From an uncultured Acetatifactor sp. (GTDB taxonomy: Bacteria; Bacillota; Clostridia; Lachnospirales; Lachnospiraceae): a stretch of DNA of 64,000 bases. The first letter of the stretch is position 1. Each line of letters opens with the position of its first letter. The position numbers were made by a program, and so were the translations under genes. The DNA lies in assembly GCA_944384205.1 (NCBI GenBank), contig CALWSL010000005.1, forward strand, positions 1 through 64,000, in the 5' to 3' direction. Below the pieces are notes generated by a model. That model saw only the letters and a program-made list of their open reading frames with translations, was not told the origin of the DNA and did no database searches. Positions 1 to 8,689 of this stretch are shown here, piece by piece.

Positions 1-527
1 TAAAGGCATATGCCAACAATAAATACGTCTGTGCTGACCAGAACAACGGCAATGTATTATATGCCGACAGAGATTCCATCAGCGGTTGGGAATGCTTCTA
101 CATCTACCGCACCGACGGCACACAGATGACTCCCGACAGCTCCTCCGGTCAGGATCAGAATACGGTAGCCGACGGCGAATACTATTTCATGGCAAGCACC
201 GGCAAAATTGTTTGCGCAGAAGATACGGGGGCAAGTCCTTTGGTTGCCAACAGGGATTCTTATGGCGGCGCCTGGGAAACCATAACCATTGTAAACAACA
301 GTGACGGTACTGTTTCCCTGAAATCAGGCGCAAACGGAAATTATATCTGTGCCGTTATTGATGAAAGCAATCAGCTACTTGCGAGAAGCGCTTCCATTGG
401 AACCTGGGAAAAATTTTATCTGGAAAGATTATCTTCGGGCAACTTCGCCTTAAAGGCATATGCCAACAATAAATACGTCTGTGCTGACCAGAACAACGGC
501 AATGTATTATATGCCGACAGAGATTCC
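1..527 (+). repeat. Near-identical module copy: 77-nt exact repeat at 1-77 and 451-527
   Basis: Positions 1-77 and 451-527 are identical base for base, 450 nt (150 codons) apart and in the same reading frame. Identity then breaks down within a few codons. The repeat probably continues leftward beyond the window. Exact nucleotide identity in otherwise diverged beta-trefoil modules suggests recent duplication or gene conversion between modules. Confidence 0.9.
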
Positions 528-584
528 GCAGGCGGTTGGGAAACCTTCCAAATTTATACCACCGGCGGCAGCCCCGTACAATAA
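3..584 (+). CDS. C-terminal part of a fascin-like beta-trefoil repeat protein (5' end outside window)
   Basis: The frame is open from the left edge of the window to a TAA at 582-584, so only the last ~193 residues are visible. They form repeated short strands of the type KAYANNKYVCAD, NGNYICAV and GKIVCAED, alternating with GxWExF motifs. This is the pattern of fascin/actin-crosslinking-like beta-trefoil modules, which in secreted bacterial enzymes usually serve as carbohydrate-binding appendages. One full module (about 150 residues) and the end of another are present. The catalytic or main domain, if any, lies upstream and cannot be named. No anchor or sorting motif follows the last module; the protein ends in GGSPVQ. 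A convergent protease gene follows across a hairpin. Confidence 0.7.
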   Translation, partial: KAYANNKYVCADQNNGNVLYADRDSISGWECFYIYRTDGTQMTPDSSSGQDQNTVADGEYYFMASTGKIVCAEDTGASPLVANRDSYGGAWETITIVNNSDGTVSLKSGANGNYICAVIDESNQLLARSASIGTWEKFYLERLSSGNFALKAYANNKYVCADQNNGNVLYADRDSAGGWETFQIYTTGGSPVQ

Positions 585-607
585 TTCAGCATTTTCATTA
601 CTCATAA

Positions 608-646
608 GGGTATTCCAAAAGTCATGATATGACCTGCGGGATACCC
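608..646. terminator. Hairpin between convergent genes
   Basis: The arms at 608-616 and 638-646 can form nine pairs (one G-T). A smaller inner stem, GTCAT/ATGAC, lies in the loop. It sits between the stop of the fascin-like gene and the stop of the convergent protease gene. The run after it (tcttctcct) is only moderately T-rich, so it is a plausible but not strong terminator. Confidence 0.5.
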
Positions 647-653
647 TCTTCTC

Positions 654-2357
654 CTATACTTCACTGATTGTCTGAAATAAGCCGCTCATGTCCAGTCTGC
701 CATAGCCCCACTCTCTGTTGGGATATGTGGTGTTTGCACTTCTGGCGGCTCCGCGTATCAGGTAGCTTTTAATCTCCCTGCTCTCCACAAACTGATTATT
801 CTGTTCCACCACCGCCCATTGCAAAAACTGCGCTACTGCACCCGCAGTTATTGCAGCAGACAGACTGCTGCCCGTTCTGCTTCCTCTCAATGTGGGAATT
901 CCCACACCCGGCGCTGCAAAATCCGGTCTGATTACATAGGTTCTGCTGTAACCCCTTCCTGATTCGATATAGAAGCTGTTATTATTGGCATCGTAAGTCG
1001 ATACACCGATAACATTCGGAGCCATAGCCGGCTCTGTCAATGTGGTATACGGACTGGACGTTAAAAAGTATACCTCTGTATTCAGAAATTCCGTAATGGG
1101 AAGCCATATATTAAATTCACCATTATGCACCTCTCCCACAGCAGATACACGCAGCGTCCAAATTCCCGCAGTCGGTTGCTCCATTTTAAATACAATTAAC
1201 TGTTCCCCGGAGGAGGGTTCCACTAATGCTGCCCTTACCGTTACACGACTTTTCTCATATACAAATTCATAAGTCAGAGTTTGCCCCCTTACCAGCCTTC
1301 CAACGGAAACATTTTCCCCGCCCGGTGAGCGAAGCTCCACAGTAAATATATCGGGCAAACTCCCCCACAGCTCCACGAAAAATCCCCTTGCACCGTCACC
1401 CACACGGATTTCTACATCTTCTGTATCTTCGAATGCACTGCTTCTCCTTTCCAGCATTCCCCGATAATGATGACCCGCATTGCCTTCATTTCCACCGCAA
1501 ACCACCACCGCCCGGCTCCGCTTAATTGCCACAAAATCCAGATATCTGGACAGTGCCGAGCTGCCCGCATGATCCCCCATATTAGTTCCCAGACCGATAC
1601 AGATTACCACCGGACGTCTGAACAACTCCACAAAAGAATCTGCATATTTGACTGCCAGCATAATATCGTTTTCCTGATATGCAGGTACATTTTCAGGCAG
1701 CAAATAAAAGTCCCTCAGATATTGCTTGCACTCCTTCAGTTTCACGATAATAATATCCGCAGCCGGCGCAGCTCCCGTAAAGGGTACCGTACCTCCTACG
1801 CTACTGCCTGCCGCCACGGAAGCCATAGCTGTACCATGACCGTTTTCATCTCTGGACGGGACAATATCATAGGGATTTTCCGCCCGCAGCGCGCGATTAA
1901 TATCCTCTCTGGTGTATTCCGTTCCATACAAAAATCCTTCCGGCGGCGTACCGGTCTGTATCGTCTGATCCCAGATTGCAAGAATCCGGCTATTGCCGTT
2001 TTCATCCTGAAAAACAGGACTTCTGTAATCGATGCCTGTGTCAATCACGCAAATTGCCACTCCTCTCCCCGTCAAATTTAAAGGAGGACGCTGAATCTGT
2101 GTAATTCCACTGGCAATCAGACTGGTGGGATTAAACTCTTGCGTTTGCATCAGACCGTATAGTTTGGGAATACTGGGATATTCAAAGAAAGAAACATCCA
2201 TATTCGGCACTACCGACTTTCTCAAATATAAGATATTGTAAAGATCCTCTATGTCTGCATAGCAGAGATCCAATTCCGGATTCTCAATCGTACCAATCGG
2301 AAAATCTGTAATATAATCATATACATTATTCGAGAGTATCTTTTCTCTGCAATCCAT
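654..2357 (-). CDS. S8 family subtilisin-like serine peptidase (CspB/CspC-like)
   Basis: A 567-residue subtilase. The catalytic Asp is in VIDTGID (D106), the His in NGHGTA (H174), and the Ser in TGSSLSAA (S498), so the full triad is present. There is a long insertion between His and Ser, rich in beta strands. No signal peptide is visible. The N-terminal ~90 residues resemble the short prodomain of Clostridial Csp proteases, which process the cortex lytic enzyme SleC during spore germination. Lachnospiraceae carry many such homologues outside germination loci, so a germination role is not implied here. It is flanked by unrelated genes and probably monocistronic. Confidence 0.8.
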   Translation of the reverse strand: MDCREKILSNNVYDYITDFPIGTIENPELDLCYADIEDLYNILYLRKSVVPNMDVSFFEYPSIPKLYGLMQTQEFNPTSLIASGITQIQRPPLNLTGRGVAICVIDTGIDYRSPVFQDENGNSRILAIWDQTIQTGTPPEGFLYGTEYTREDINRALRAENPYDIVPSRDENGHGTAMASVAAGSSVGGTVPFTGAAPAADIIIVKLKECKQYLRDFYLLPENVPAYQENDIMLAVKYADSFVELFRRPVVICIGLGTNMGDHAGSSALSRYLDFVAIKRSRAVVVCGGNEGNAGHHYRGMLERRSSAFEDTEDVEIRVGDGARGFFVELWGSLPDIFTVELRSPGGENVSVGRLVRGQTLTYEFVYEKSRVTVRAALVEPSSGEQLIVFKMEQPTAGIWTLRVSAVGEVHNGEFNIWLPITEFLNTEVYFLTSSPYTTLTEPAMAPNVIGVSTYDANNNSFYIESGRGYSRTYVIRPDFAAPGVGIPTLRGSRTGSSLSAAITAGAVAQFLQWAVVEQNNQFVESREIKSYLIRGAARSANTTYPNREWGYGRLDMSGLFQTISEV

Positions 2358-2455
2358 AAAATTACCTTTTCCGCCACTATGAAACTATTACTGATATTAT
2401 ATGTAAAAAAAAATATTTGTTTCTTTTCCTCATCCTTCCCGATTTTTACATAGAA

Positions 2456-2491
2456 AAACACCGGAAAGAGCCTCAAAGCCTTCCGGTGTTT
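2456..2491 (-). terminator. Rho-independent terminator of the chemoreceptor gene
   Basis: A perfect 11-bp stem (2456-2466 with 2481-2491, core ACACCGGAA/TTCCGGTGT) is followed on the minus strand by a T5 run. It lies 27 nt past the chemoreceptor stop. Confidence 0.8.
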
Positions 2492-2518
2492 ATATTTATC
2501 CGCTTTCTAAACCTGTAC

Positions 2519-3832
2519 CTATACGTCAAATTTCTCCAGCATCGTCACCATCATCTCAACCTGTGCCTGCTGCTCCTCGCTGACTGCCGCGGTTTCCTGT
2601 GAAGTCGCGGAATTGTTGTCAACAATTTCAGATACAGAATTCAAATCCTCGGTGATATATTCCATACTCTTTACATTCTCTTTCAGCATCGCTGCCATCT
2701 TACTCATCATATCAGTTGAATTCTTAGCGTCTTCCATAACCTCTTCCATGCTTTCAGCAGTCTTGTCTGCAAGGAGCGTTCCTTTCTCAACTGCACTGGT
2801 TGTAGAGTCAATCAGACCGGTAATCTTACCTGCTGCCTGTGCAGATTCCTCAGCAAGATTTTTAACCTGTTCTGCAACTACTGCAAAACCTCTTCCTGCC
2901 TCTCCTGCACGAGCCGCTTCGATGGAAGCATTCAGTGCCAGCAGATTGGTCTGGGACGCAATATCCTGAATCGTGCCAATAATAGAGTTAATTTCATCCA
3001 CACAGTTATTAATCTCAACAATCGCAACTTTCAGTTCCTGAAGCTTCTCATTACCTGCTACCAAGGTTACCCCCGCCTGAGAAGAAAGCCTGACGCTTTC
3101 CTCCGCTTCAGCAGAATTCTTTTCAAGGCTTTCGTAAATTTCATTCATCATACGCGCCAAATCAGCTACCTTCGTCGCCTGTGTAGTGCTGCCCTCTGCC
3201 AAATCCGTCGCCGCGCTTGCAAGCTGTTTGGAACCGCCGTCAATCTGTTCTGAGGCATCGCGTATCGTCCTCATTACATCTGCCAGATCATTCCCGATTT
3301 TATAGAGAGCTTCCTTAATCCGGTTAAAATCACCATTATATTCCCTATGTAATTCAATCTTGTATTTACCCTCTCCCATCTGTTCAAGAACAGCAGCAAT
3401 CTCTTCAATCATATTCGCCAGATTTCGCTTCATGGATGCAATGGCATTTACCATTTGTCCAACCTCGCTGTCATCAATCTGTAATGTCAGCTCTTTTTGG
3501 AAATCGCCTGCTTCCAAAGCCACCATTTGTTCAGAAGCCTGCTGAATCGGCACCAGCAGCTCTTCTCTGGCAAATTTGTTAATCTTAATCATACGGAAAG
3601 CAACAAAAGCAAATACTACTATAAGAACGAATTCATATATCGTCATAAATATCTGCACAACTGTCGTAGATTGTCCGTTTCTTATCAAACTATCCTCGTA
3701 ATAATTACTCGCAATAAACAATATCAACAGTACAAAACCCACTATAACTGCCCGCATTGAATGCTTTATGAGTTTATCCAGCTTTGCCGCCTGACCCATA
3801 GATTCGTTTTGATTTTTGTCACTCTTTCCCAT
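2519..3832 (-). CDS. Methyl-accepting chemotaxis protein with a minimal sensor region
   Basis: A 437-residue chemoreceptor. Two hydrophobic segments (about residues 29-46 and 62-82) are separated by only ~15 residues, so there is practically no extracellular ligand domain. A HAMP-like linker follows, then a long methyl-accepting coiled coil. The conserved hairpin tip contains [18 protein letters not shown] and [15 protein letters not shown], the CheA/CheW contact region. The protein would signal to the CheA-CheW array from the membrane. With so small an external loop it may sense membrane state or an intracellular signal, or respond through a partner protein. It is transcribed alone and ends in a strong terminator. 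Confidence 0.88.
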   Translation of the reverse strand: MGKSDKNQNESMGQAAKLDKLIKHSMRAVIVGFVLLILFIASNYYEDSLIRNGQSTTVVQIFMTIYEFVLIVVFAFVAFRMIKINKFAREELLVPIQQASEQMVALEAGDFQKELTLQIDDSEVGQMVNAIASMKRNLANMIEEIAAVLEQMGEGKYKIELHREYNGDFNRIKEALYKIGNDLADVMRTIRDASEQIDGGSKQLASAATDLAEGSTTQATKVADLARMMNEIYESLEKNSAEAEESVRLSSQAGVTLVAGNEKLQELKVAIVEINNCVDEINSIIGTIQDIASQTNLLALNASIEAARAGEAGRGFAVVAEQVKNLAEESAQAAGKITGLIDSTTSAVEKGTLLADKTAESMEEVMEDAKNSTDMMSKMAAMLKENVKSMEYITEDLNSVSEIVDNNSATSQETAAVSEEQQAQVEMMVTMLEKFDV

Positions 3833-4004
3833 ACCGTTTTCTCCTTTACCACATGTTATCTTTATAATTTATATTTTAATCCCGAATGGCTTTATCGTCA
3901 ATACTTTCAGTCATTTGTCCAAAACTTAACAAACCGTCTGAATACCTGTCTTTTTCTGACGCATTTCCGGAGAATCGGGGGCTGTTCGGGGCACAGCGCA
4001 AAAA

Positions 4005-4030
4005 CGCCCTGCGGATAAATCCGCAGGGCG
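4005..4030 (-). terminator. Terminator of the lplB-ytcP-lplA-like importer operon
   Basis: A perfect 10-bp GC-rich stem (CGCCCTGCGG/CCGCAGGGCG) with a 6-nt loop is followed on the minus strand by GTTTTTG. It lies 33 nt after the solute-binding protein stop. Confidence 0.9.
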
Positions 4031-4063
4031 CCAAACTGATAAATTATATGATTTGAGTGTTAA

Positions 4064-5701
4064 TTATTCCTGAGTTGCCAAATACTCTTCTAACTGTCTG
4101 TTAGCTTCGTCTACAACGCTCTGCATACCGGCATCATCCAGCTTCTGCAGGAATTCAGGCAATGCAGTTTCAGGATCCATAGCGCCGGCATCAAGTGCAA
4201 GTGCATACTGTCCTGCTACGTTTGCAAGCGCTGCAAGCTCAGTCTCTACGTTTGTAGGATCAAATACGTAACCAAATGCAGGGATACCCTTTGCGCTGGA
4301 GTAGTAAGGAATAAACACATCTGTGAAGAAGTCTTTTCCTTCACCTTCCTGAGCAGGAAGCAGGGTAATGTTACCCATACCATTTCTCCAAGGAGTGTAG
4401 TTGTCACGTTCTTCCGTAAATACTACCAGACCGTCATCATTTAAGTTGTAATGAATACCTTCTACACCGTACTCTAACAGAGTCATCAGATAAGAATCGG
4501 TATTTAACAGGTTCAGGAACGCCATTGCTCTCTCAGGATTCTGGGAAGCGGTAGAAATTGCCATCATAGCGCCCTGAGTAGATGTCTTATCAACATAAGG
4601 AGGCGTACAAGGAACATATGCTACCTCAATTCCACGCTCTGCACTGGTCTGTACTTCATAACCAAGCGCATAAGACTGGGTTCCGATTAAGTACTGTGCA
4701 GATTTCTGTTTCTGCATTAAAGTATCGTTTGCAGTCTGAGCATTTGCCAAAGCGGGATCAATGTATCCTGCTAAGTAGTACTCACGGGTCTGCTCAACAA
4801 ATTTCTTGTATTCTTCTGTACCAAACTTGTTCACAATTGTGCTTCCGATATCTTTGGAAACATCTTCAGGATCAATGTAGTAAGACAATACGTTACAGGT
4901 ACCGGAGTCACCGTTTACAATAACACTGTTGGTTACCATTCTCTCAAGCACCATAGCTTCTACATTCAAAGGATAGAAGTCATCGCCCTTAGCATCCTTT
5001 GCTGCCTGAAGAAGCTCGCCGAACTCATAGTAACTGCGGTTCTCCACATCTTCCAGTGTGTAACCGAGCTCCTCAAGTAAGGTTACGTTAACGTCCCATG
5101 TATTCTGGGTACCGAAATCTTTGAAACCGGGAACAGCATATACGCCATAACCATCAACACCATCGGTAAGTGCACCTTCCTTCAATACATCAGGAAGCGC
5201 TGCCCATACATCGCTGCCGTACTGTTCAATCAGGTTGTTCTCGGGATTATCAAGGCGAACCCATGCACCCCTCTTCGCATACTGATTGTACTCATCCGCA
5301 GACCAGGAACAGGTAAAGTAAATATCAATGTTATCGCCGCCATTGATAGCCAGCGTGGAGCCCTCATCGAAGTCACCCCAAGTACCCCAGATAGGCTCAA
5401 GCGTTACATTCAGCTTTTCACCAAGATACTCGTTTACCTTTTCCATAACAGCGCTGTCATCCGTAACGTTACTGCCGTGCAGATACCATTTCAGCGTAAC
5501 ATGCTCAGAAATGTCCAGACCGCTTGCAGTTGTGCCGGATGCGTCTTCAGTTGAAGTCTCTTCAACTGTTGTGCTTTCAGTTGAAGTGTCATCACTGCTG
5601 CTGGAAGAACTTGTTGTGTCGGTGGTGCTGCTGCAGCCGGTTAACAAACCTGTTACCATCATAGCAGCAAGTGCAAGAGATAATAACTTTTTCTTTCTCA
5701 T
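4064..5701 (-). CDS. LplA-type extracellular solute-binding lipoprotein
   Basis: A 545-residue binding protein. It has a lipoprotein signal with lipobox LLTGC (lipidated Cys23), followed by a Ser/Thr/Glu-rich spacer to about residue 60 that holds the domain off the membrane. The length (about 500-550 residues) and the late-domain pattern fit the LplA/YtcQ group of ABC sugar importers, which are larger than MalE-type proteins. It is the last gene of an operon with two permeases (5821-6753 and 6799-7776). No ATPase gene is linked, as usual for Firmicutes that share one MsmX-type ATPase. The substrate cannot be read from sequence. In this family it is typically a complex oligosaccharide such as a pectin- or host-glycan fragment. 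Confidence 0.88.
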   Translation of the reverse strand: MRKKKLLSLALAAMMVTGLLTGCSSTTDTTSSSSSSDDTSTESTTVEETSTEDASGTTASGLDISEHVTLKWYLHGSNVTDDSAVMEKVNEYLGEKLNVTLEPIWGTWGDFDEGSTLAINGGDNIDIYFTCSWSADEYNQYAKRGAWVRLDNPENNLIEQYGSDVWAALPDVLKEGALTDGVDGYGVYAVPGFKDFGTQNTWDVNVTLLEELGYTLEDVENRSYYEFGELLQAAKDAKGDDFYPLNVEAMVLERMVTNSVIVNGDSGTCNVLSYYIDPEDVSKDIGSTIVNKFGTEEYKKFVEQTREYYLAGYIDPALANAQTANDTLMQKQKSAQYLIGTQSYALGYEVQTSAERGIEVAYVPCTPPYVDKTSTQGAMMAISTASQNPERAMAFLNLLNTDSYLMTLLEYGVEGIHYNLNDDGLVVFTEERDNYTPWRNGMGNITLLPAQEGEGKDFFTDVFIPYYSSAKGIPAFGYVFDPTNVETELAALANVAGQYALALDAGAMDPETALPEFLQKLDDAGMQSVVDEANRQLEEYLATQE

Positions 5702-5820
5702 TAGAAAAACCCTCCATTAAATTATTTATGTAAACAGCAATCACTATGACTGCTATTTCATACGGTTTATGTTGGTTTTAATTTTCCGAAAAACCGCTTG
5801 CGATTTTTACGATGAAATTT

Positions 5821-6753
5821 TTATCCTTTTACGGAACCGATTGTCAGTCCGGCTACAATGTAACGCTGGAAGAACGGGTATGCGCATGCAATAGGAACTA
5901 CTACCAATACTACTAATACCATACGTAAGCTCTGTGTCGGCATCTCTGATGCCGCCTTAATTGCGTCAGCACCCATCGCTGCACTGTTCTTAGCCAGATA
6001 TTCCATATTTCTCTGTAGCTGCATTAACAGATACTGCAGTGGAATATGTATTTTATCACGGATATACAGCATAGGAGTATACCACTCATTCCAGTACGCC
6101 AGTGCATTCAGCAGACCAATCGTTGCAATACCGGGCTTGGAAATCGGGATGATAATCTTAAACAATGTGTTGTACTCACCGCTTCCGTCAATGGCTGCCG
6201 CCTCAATCAGCTCCTCCGGCACGGAACTCTGGAAAAAAGTTCTCATAACAATGATGTTGAACGGGTTCACCATAAGAGGAACAATCACCGCCGCATAATT
6301 ATCGGATAACCCCAACAACTGCTTGCAAACAATGTAGGTAGGTACCAGACCGCCGCCGAACAGCATCGTAAAAAAGCTGAAGAAGGTGAAAAATCTGCGG
6401 TACTTAAAATCCCTGCGGAACAGTGCATAAGAATATAAAATACATACTAATACGCTGAGAACCGTACCCACTACCGTAATAAAGAAACTGTTGAAATAAG
6501 ACCTCCAAAGGGAATATCCCATCTCAAACGCATATTTGTAAGCATCCAGTGACCACCCCTGCGGTATGAATGAATAACCTATCTGTGCAATGCTTTCCTC
6601 CGATGTGAAGGAAATAATAATTACAAATATAAACGGTACTACACAAAGCAGACAGAACAGAATCATTATAATATTAATTACTATTTCTGTCGGAATACTG
6701 ACAGCATTGATTCTTCTCTTTTTCTTTTTTACCGTCATACTACTCTGAGCCAT
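5821..6753 (-). CDS. Carbohydrate ABC transporter permease (YtcP/LplC type)
   Basis: A 310-residue inner-membrane permease with six predicted helices. It carries the EAA-type cytoplasmic loop EAAAIDGSGEYNTLFKIIIP, which docks the ATPase, and the C-terminal VAGLTIGSVKG end typical of the LplC/YtcP (MalG-side) subunits. It has a good ribosome-binding site (AAGGAG) before ATG. It sits between the LplB-type permease (45 nt upstream) and the LplA-type binding protein (119 nt downstream), giving the standard lplB-lplC-lplA order. Confidence 0.9.
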   Translation of the reverse strand: MAQSSMTVKKKKRRINAVSIPTEIVINIIMILFCLLCVVPFIFVIIISFTSEESIAQIGYSFIPQGWSLDAYKYAFEMGYSLWRSYFNSFFITVVGTVLSVLVCILYSYALFRRDFKYRRFFTFFSFFTMLFGGGLVPTYIVCKQLLGLSDNYAAVIVPLMVNPFNIIVMRTFFQSSVPEELIEAAAIDGSGEYNTLFKIIIPISKPGIATIGLLNALAYWNEWYTPMLYIRDKIHIPLQYLLMQLQRNMEYLAKNSAAMGADAIKAASEMPTQSLRMVLVVLVVVPIACAYPFFQRYIVAGLTIGSVKG

Positions 6754-6798
6754 TTTGCCTTACTCCTTTCAATCTCTACGTCTGCGCTCTTATTGTTT

Positions 6799-7776
6799 TT
6801 AGAAAAGAGCACTGTCCGGCTCTATCTTACGGACAATGGTATTTGCCACCATAATACAGATAAAACCAATCAGATTCTGTAACAGACCCGCCGCTGTTGA
6901 CATACCATAATTCTGTGTCGTCATCATTGCTCTGTAAACATATGTATCAACAACCTGTGTAACCGGATACAGCGGTCCGGACTGCAACGGCACATTAAAG
7001 AACAAACCGAAATCAGCACAGAAAATCTTTCCAATATTCATAATGAACAGGATAATAATCATTGTCTTTAAGTGGGGCAGCGTAACATATTTAATCTGCT
7101 GCCACTTGCTTGCGCCGTCAATGCTTGCGGCTTCATACTGAGAGGCGTCAATACCCGTAATCGCCGCCAGATAGAGGATTGCAGAGTATCCTGTATTCTT
7201 CCAGATATTACACAGCGTCAGGATAAATGGCCATGGACCGCAGTCATTGTAAAAGTCTATCGGGGTCATACCCCAGCTTTCCATCAGATTCACCAGAAGT
7301 CCTCTGGTCGGGTCCAAAAACGCCTGAACAAAGTAGCTCGCAACAACCCAGCTTAAAAAGTAAGGGAAGAACATCAGGGTCTGATAAGTTTTCGCTACAA
7401 ATTTATGCGTAATCTCATTTAACATAATTGCAAAAGTTACTGAAATGACAAGTCCCAATACAATAAACAGAGCGTTGTATCCGAGGGTGTTACGAATCAT
7501 AACCCATGTATCAGAGGTTGCAAACAGGAACTTAAAATTCTTCAATCCTACAAACGCGCTGTGCGTCAGGTTGTTTAAAAAGGTAGGATCCTTTGTATAA
7601 ATCTTGTAATCCTGAAACGCCATTACAATACCAACCATAGGCAGATAACGTAACAGAATCAGCCAAATTGCTCCCGGTGCTACCATGGTGAGTAACATCA
7701 ATGTCTTTTTTCTTTTTGCCGTCATAGTACCGGACTTTTTCATTGCTTTTGCCGGTTTCGTAATTGTTTTCGACAT
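6799..7776 (-). CDS. Carbohydrate ABC transporter permease (LplB/YteP type)
   Basis: About 325 residues and six membrane helices, with the EAA loop YEAASIDGASKWQQIKYVTLP and a C-terminal IVRKIEPDSALF tail typical of LplB-type subunits. The start is taken as the ATG at 7776 because GGAG lies 8 nt upstream of it. The in-frame GTG at 7785 is too close to that site. It is the first gene of the importer operon and follows a region with a promoter-like -10 and a large inverted repeat. Confidence 0.9.
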   Translation of the reverse strand: MSKTITKPAKAMKKSGTMTAKRKKTLMLLTMVAPGAIWLILLRYLPMVGIVMAFQDYKIYTKDPTFLNNLTHSAFVGLKNFKFLFATSDTWVMIRNTLGYNALFIVLGLVISVTFAIMLNEITHKFVAKTYQTLMFFPYFLSWVVASYFVQAFLDPTRGLLVNLMESWGMTPIDFYNDCGPWPFILTLCNIWKNTGYSAILYLAAITGIDASQYEAASIDGASKWQQIKYVTLPHLKTMIIILFIMNIGKIFCADFGLFFNVPLQSGPLYPVTQVVDTYVYRAMMTTQNYGMSTAAGLLQNLIGFICIMVANTIVRKIEPDSALF

Positions 7777-7809
7777 TTTATCCACTCCTACTTTCCCATA
7801 AATTTAAAA

Positions 7810-7850
7810 TACCAATAATGTCATTTATCTCTGACTTTATTGGTATTATA
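7810..7850 (-). promoter_or_regulatory. Probable promoter -10 and 14-bp inverted repeat ahead of the lplB-like operon
   Basis: On the minus strand a TATAAT (7845-7850) is followed immediately by arms TACCAATAAAGTCA (7832-7845) and TGACATTATTGGTA (7810-7823). These are complementary except for one position and separated by 8 nt. At this position, just downstream of -10, it could be an operator for a dimeric regulator or a hairpin in the leader. No convincing -35 is seen. Confidence 0.45.
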
Positions 7851-7936
7851 GCGCACTTATCTGCAAAAAAGTATTGTTATAAATGGCAGTTTTTGAATAA
7901 TATTGTTCTCTTAGTAACAAATTTATTCAACTAAAT

Positions 7937-8668
7937 TTATAAATTCAGCTTCGCTGCCGCCGCTTTATCCAGTAAAATTTCACAGTTTGGATGGAGCTGG
8001 ACCACGGACGCAGGAATATCCGTTGTAACCGGTCCCTGAACCGCCTGACGGATAATATCCGCTTTGGATTCTCCCTTTGCAATCAGAATAATTTGTCTGG
8101 TCTGCATGATATTGACGATTCCTCTCGTCAGACCTCCCAGCTTATAGTCCGGTCCCACGCCGGTCTCGCGTCTCACCTTCTCCTCAAAAACCGGGTCCAT
8201 GGGCGATACCCATGTCTGGCGTTCAAAGGGGGTTCCCGGCTGATTGATGCCGATATGTCCGTTCCAACCAATGCCCAGCATCTGCAAATCCGCACCGCCG
8301 CGCTGTGCCAGTCTCTCCTCAAAAATGCGGCACTCCCGGTCAAAATCATCGGAGATTGTAGGCGGCATGATAAAATTTTCCTCCGGAATATTCAGATTTT
8401 TTGCAATCTGTTCATAAATCATCGTATAGCAGCTTCCCGGATAGCTTCTGTCCAGATTGGTCAGTTCATCTACATTAAACAAGGTAACTTTTGACGTATC
8501 AAAAGGGTATTTCCGATAAATTTCACTTACAATGGCGTGCATTCCGCCTGTAGTCTTTCCGGTGGAAAGTCCTATGACGGAATCAGGCTTCTTTAACATC
8601 TGACCGATAATCCGCCATGCCGCCGCCACATCAAAAGCGTGTTCATCTTCCATTACTGTAATTTTCAT
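7937..8668 (-). CDS. NagB-family glucosamine-6-phosphate deaminase paralogue (atypical active site)
   Basis: A 243-residue protein of the glucosamine/galactosamine-6-phosphate isomerase fold. The phosphate-binding loop is GLSTGKTTGG and the catalytic-region Asp lies in NVDELTNL. The His is in WNGHIGINQPG, where the canonical NagB motif reads NGHIGFNEPG. The Glu after the His motif is therefore Gln (codon CAG), and the DEY motif is DEL. Typical NagB converts GlcN-6-P to fructose 6-phosphate and ammonia; here activity or specificity may differ. The start is placed at 8668 because GGAG lies 9 nt upstream. It is the last gene of an operon with a ROK kinase and GH9, 21 nt after GH9. A canonical NagB is also present at 36904. 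Confidence 0.75.
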   Translation of the reverse strand: MKITVMEDEHAFDVAAAWRIIGQMLKKPDSVIGLSTGKTTGGMHAIVSEIYRKYPFDTSKVTLFNVDELTNLDRSYPGSCYTMIYEQIAKNLNIPEENFIMPPTISDDFDRECRIFEERLAQRGGADLQMLGIGWNGHIGINQPGTPFERQTWVSPMDPVFEEKVRRETGVGPDYKLGGLTRGIVNIMQTRQIILIAKGESKADIIRQAVQGPVTTDIPASVVQLHPNCEILLDKAAAAKLNL

Positions 8669-8689
8669 ATTGTTGTCTCCTTCTATCAT

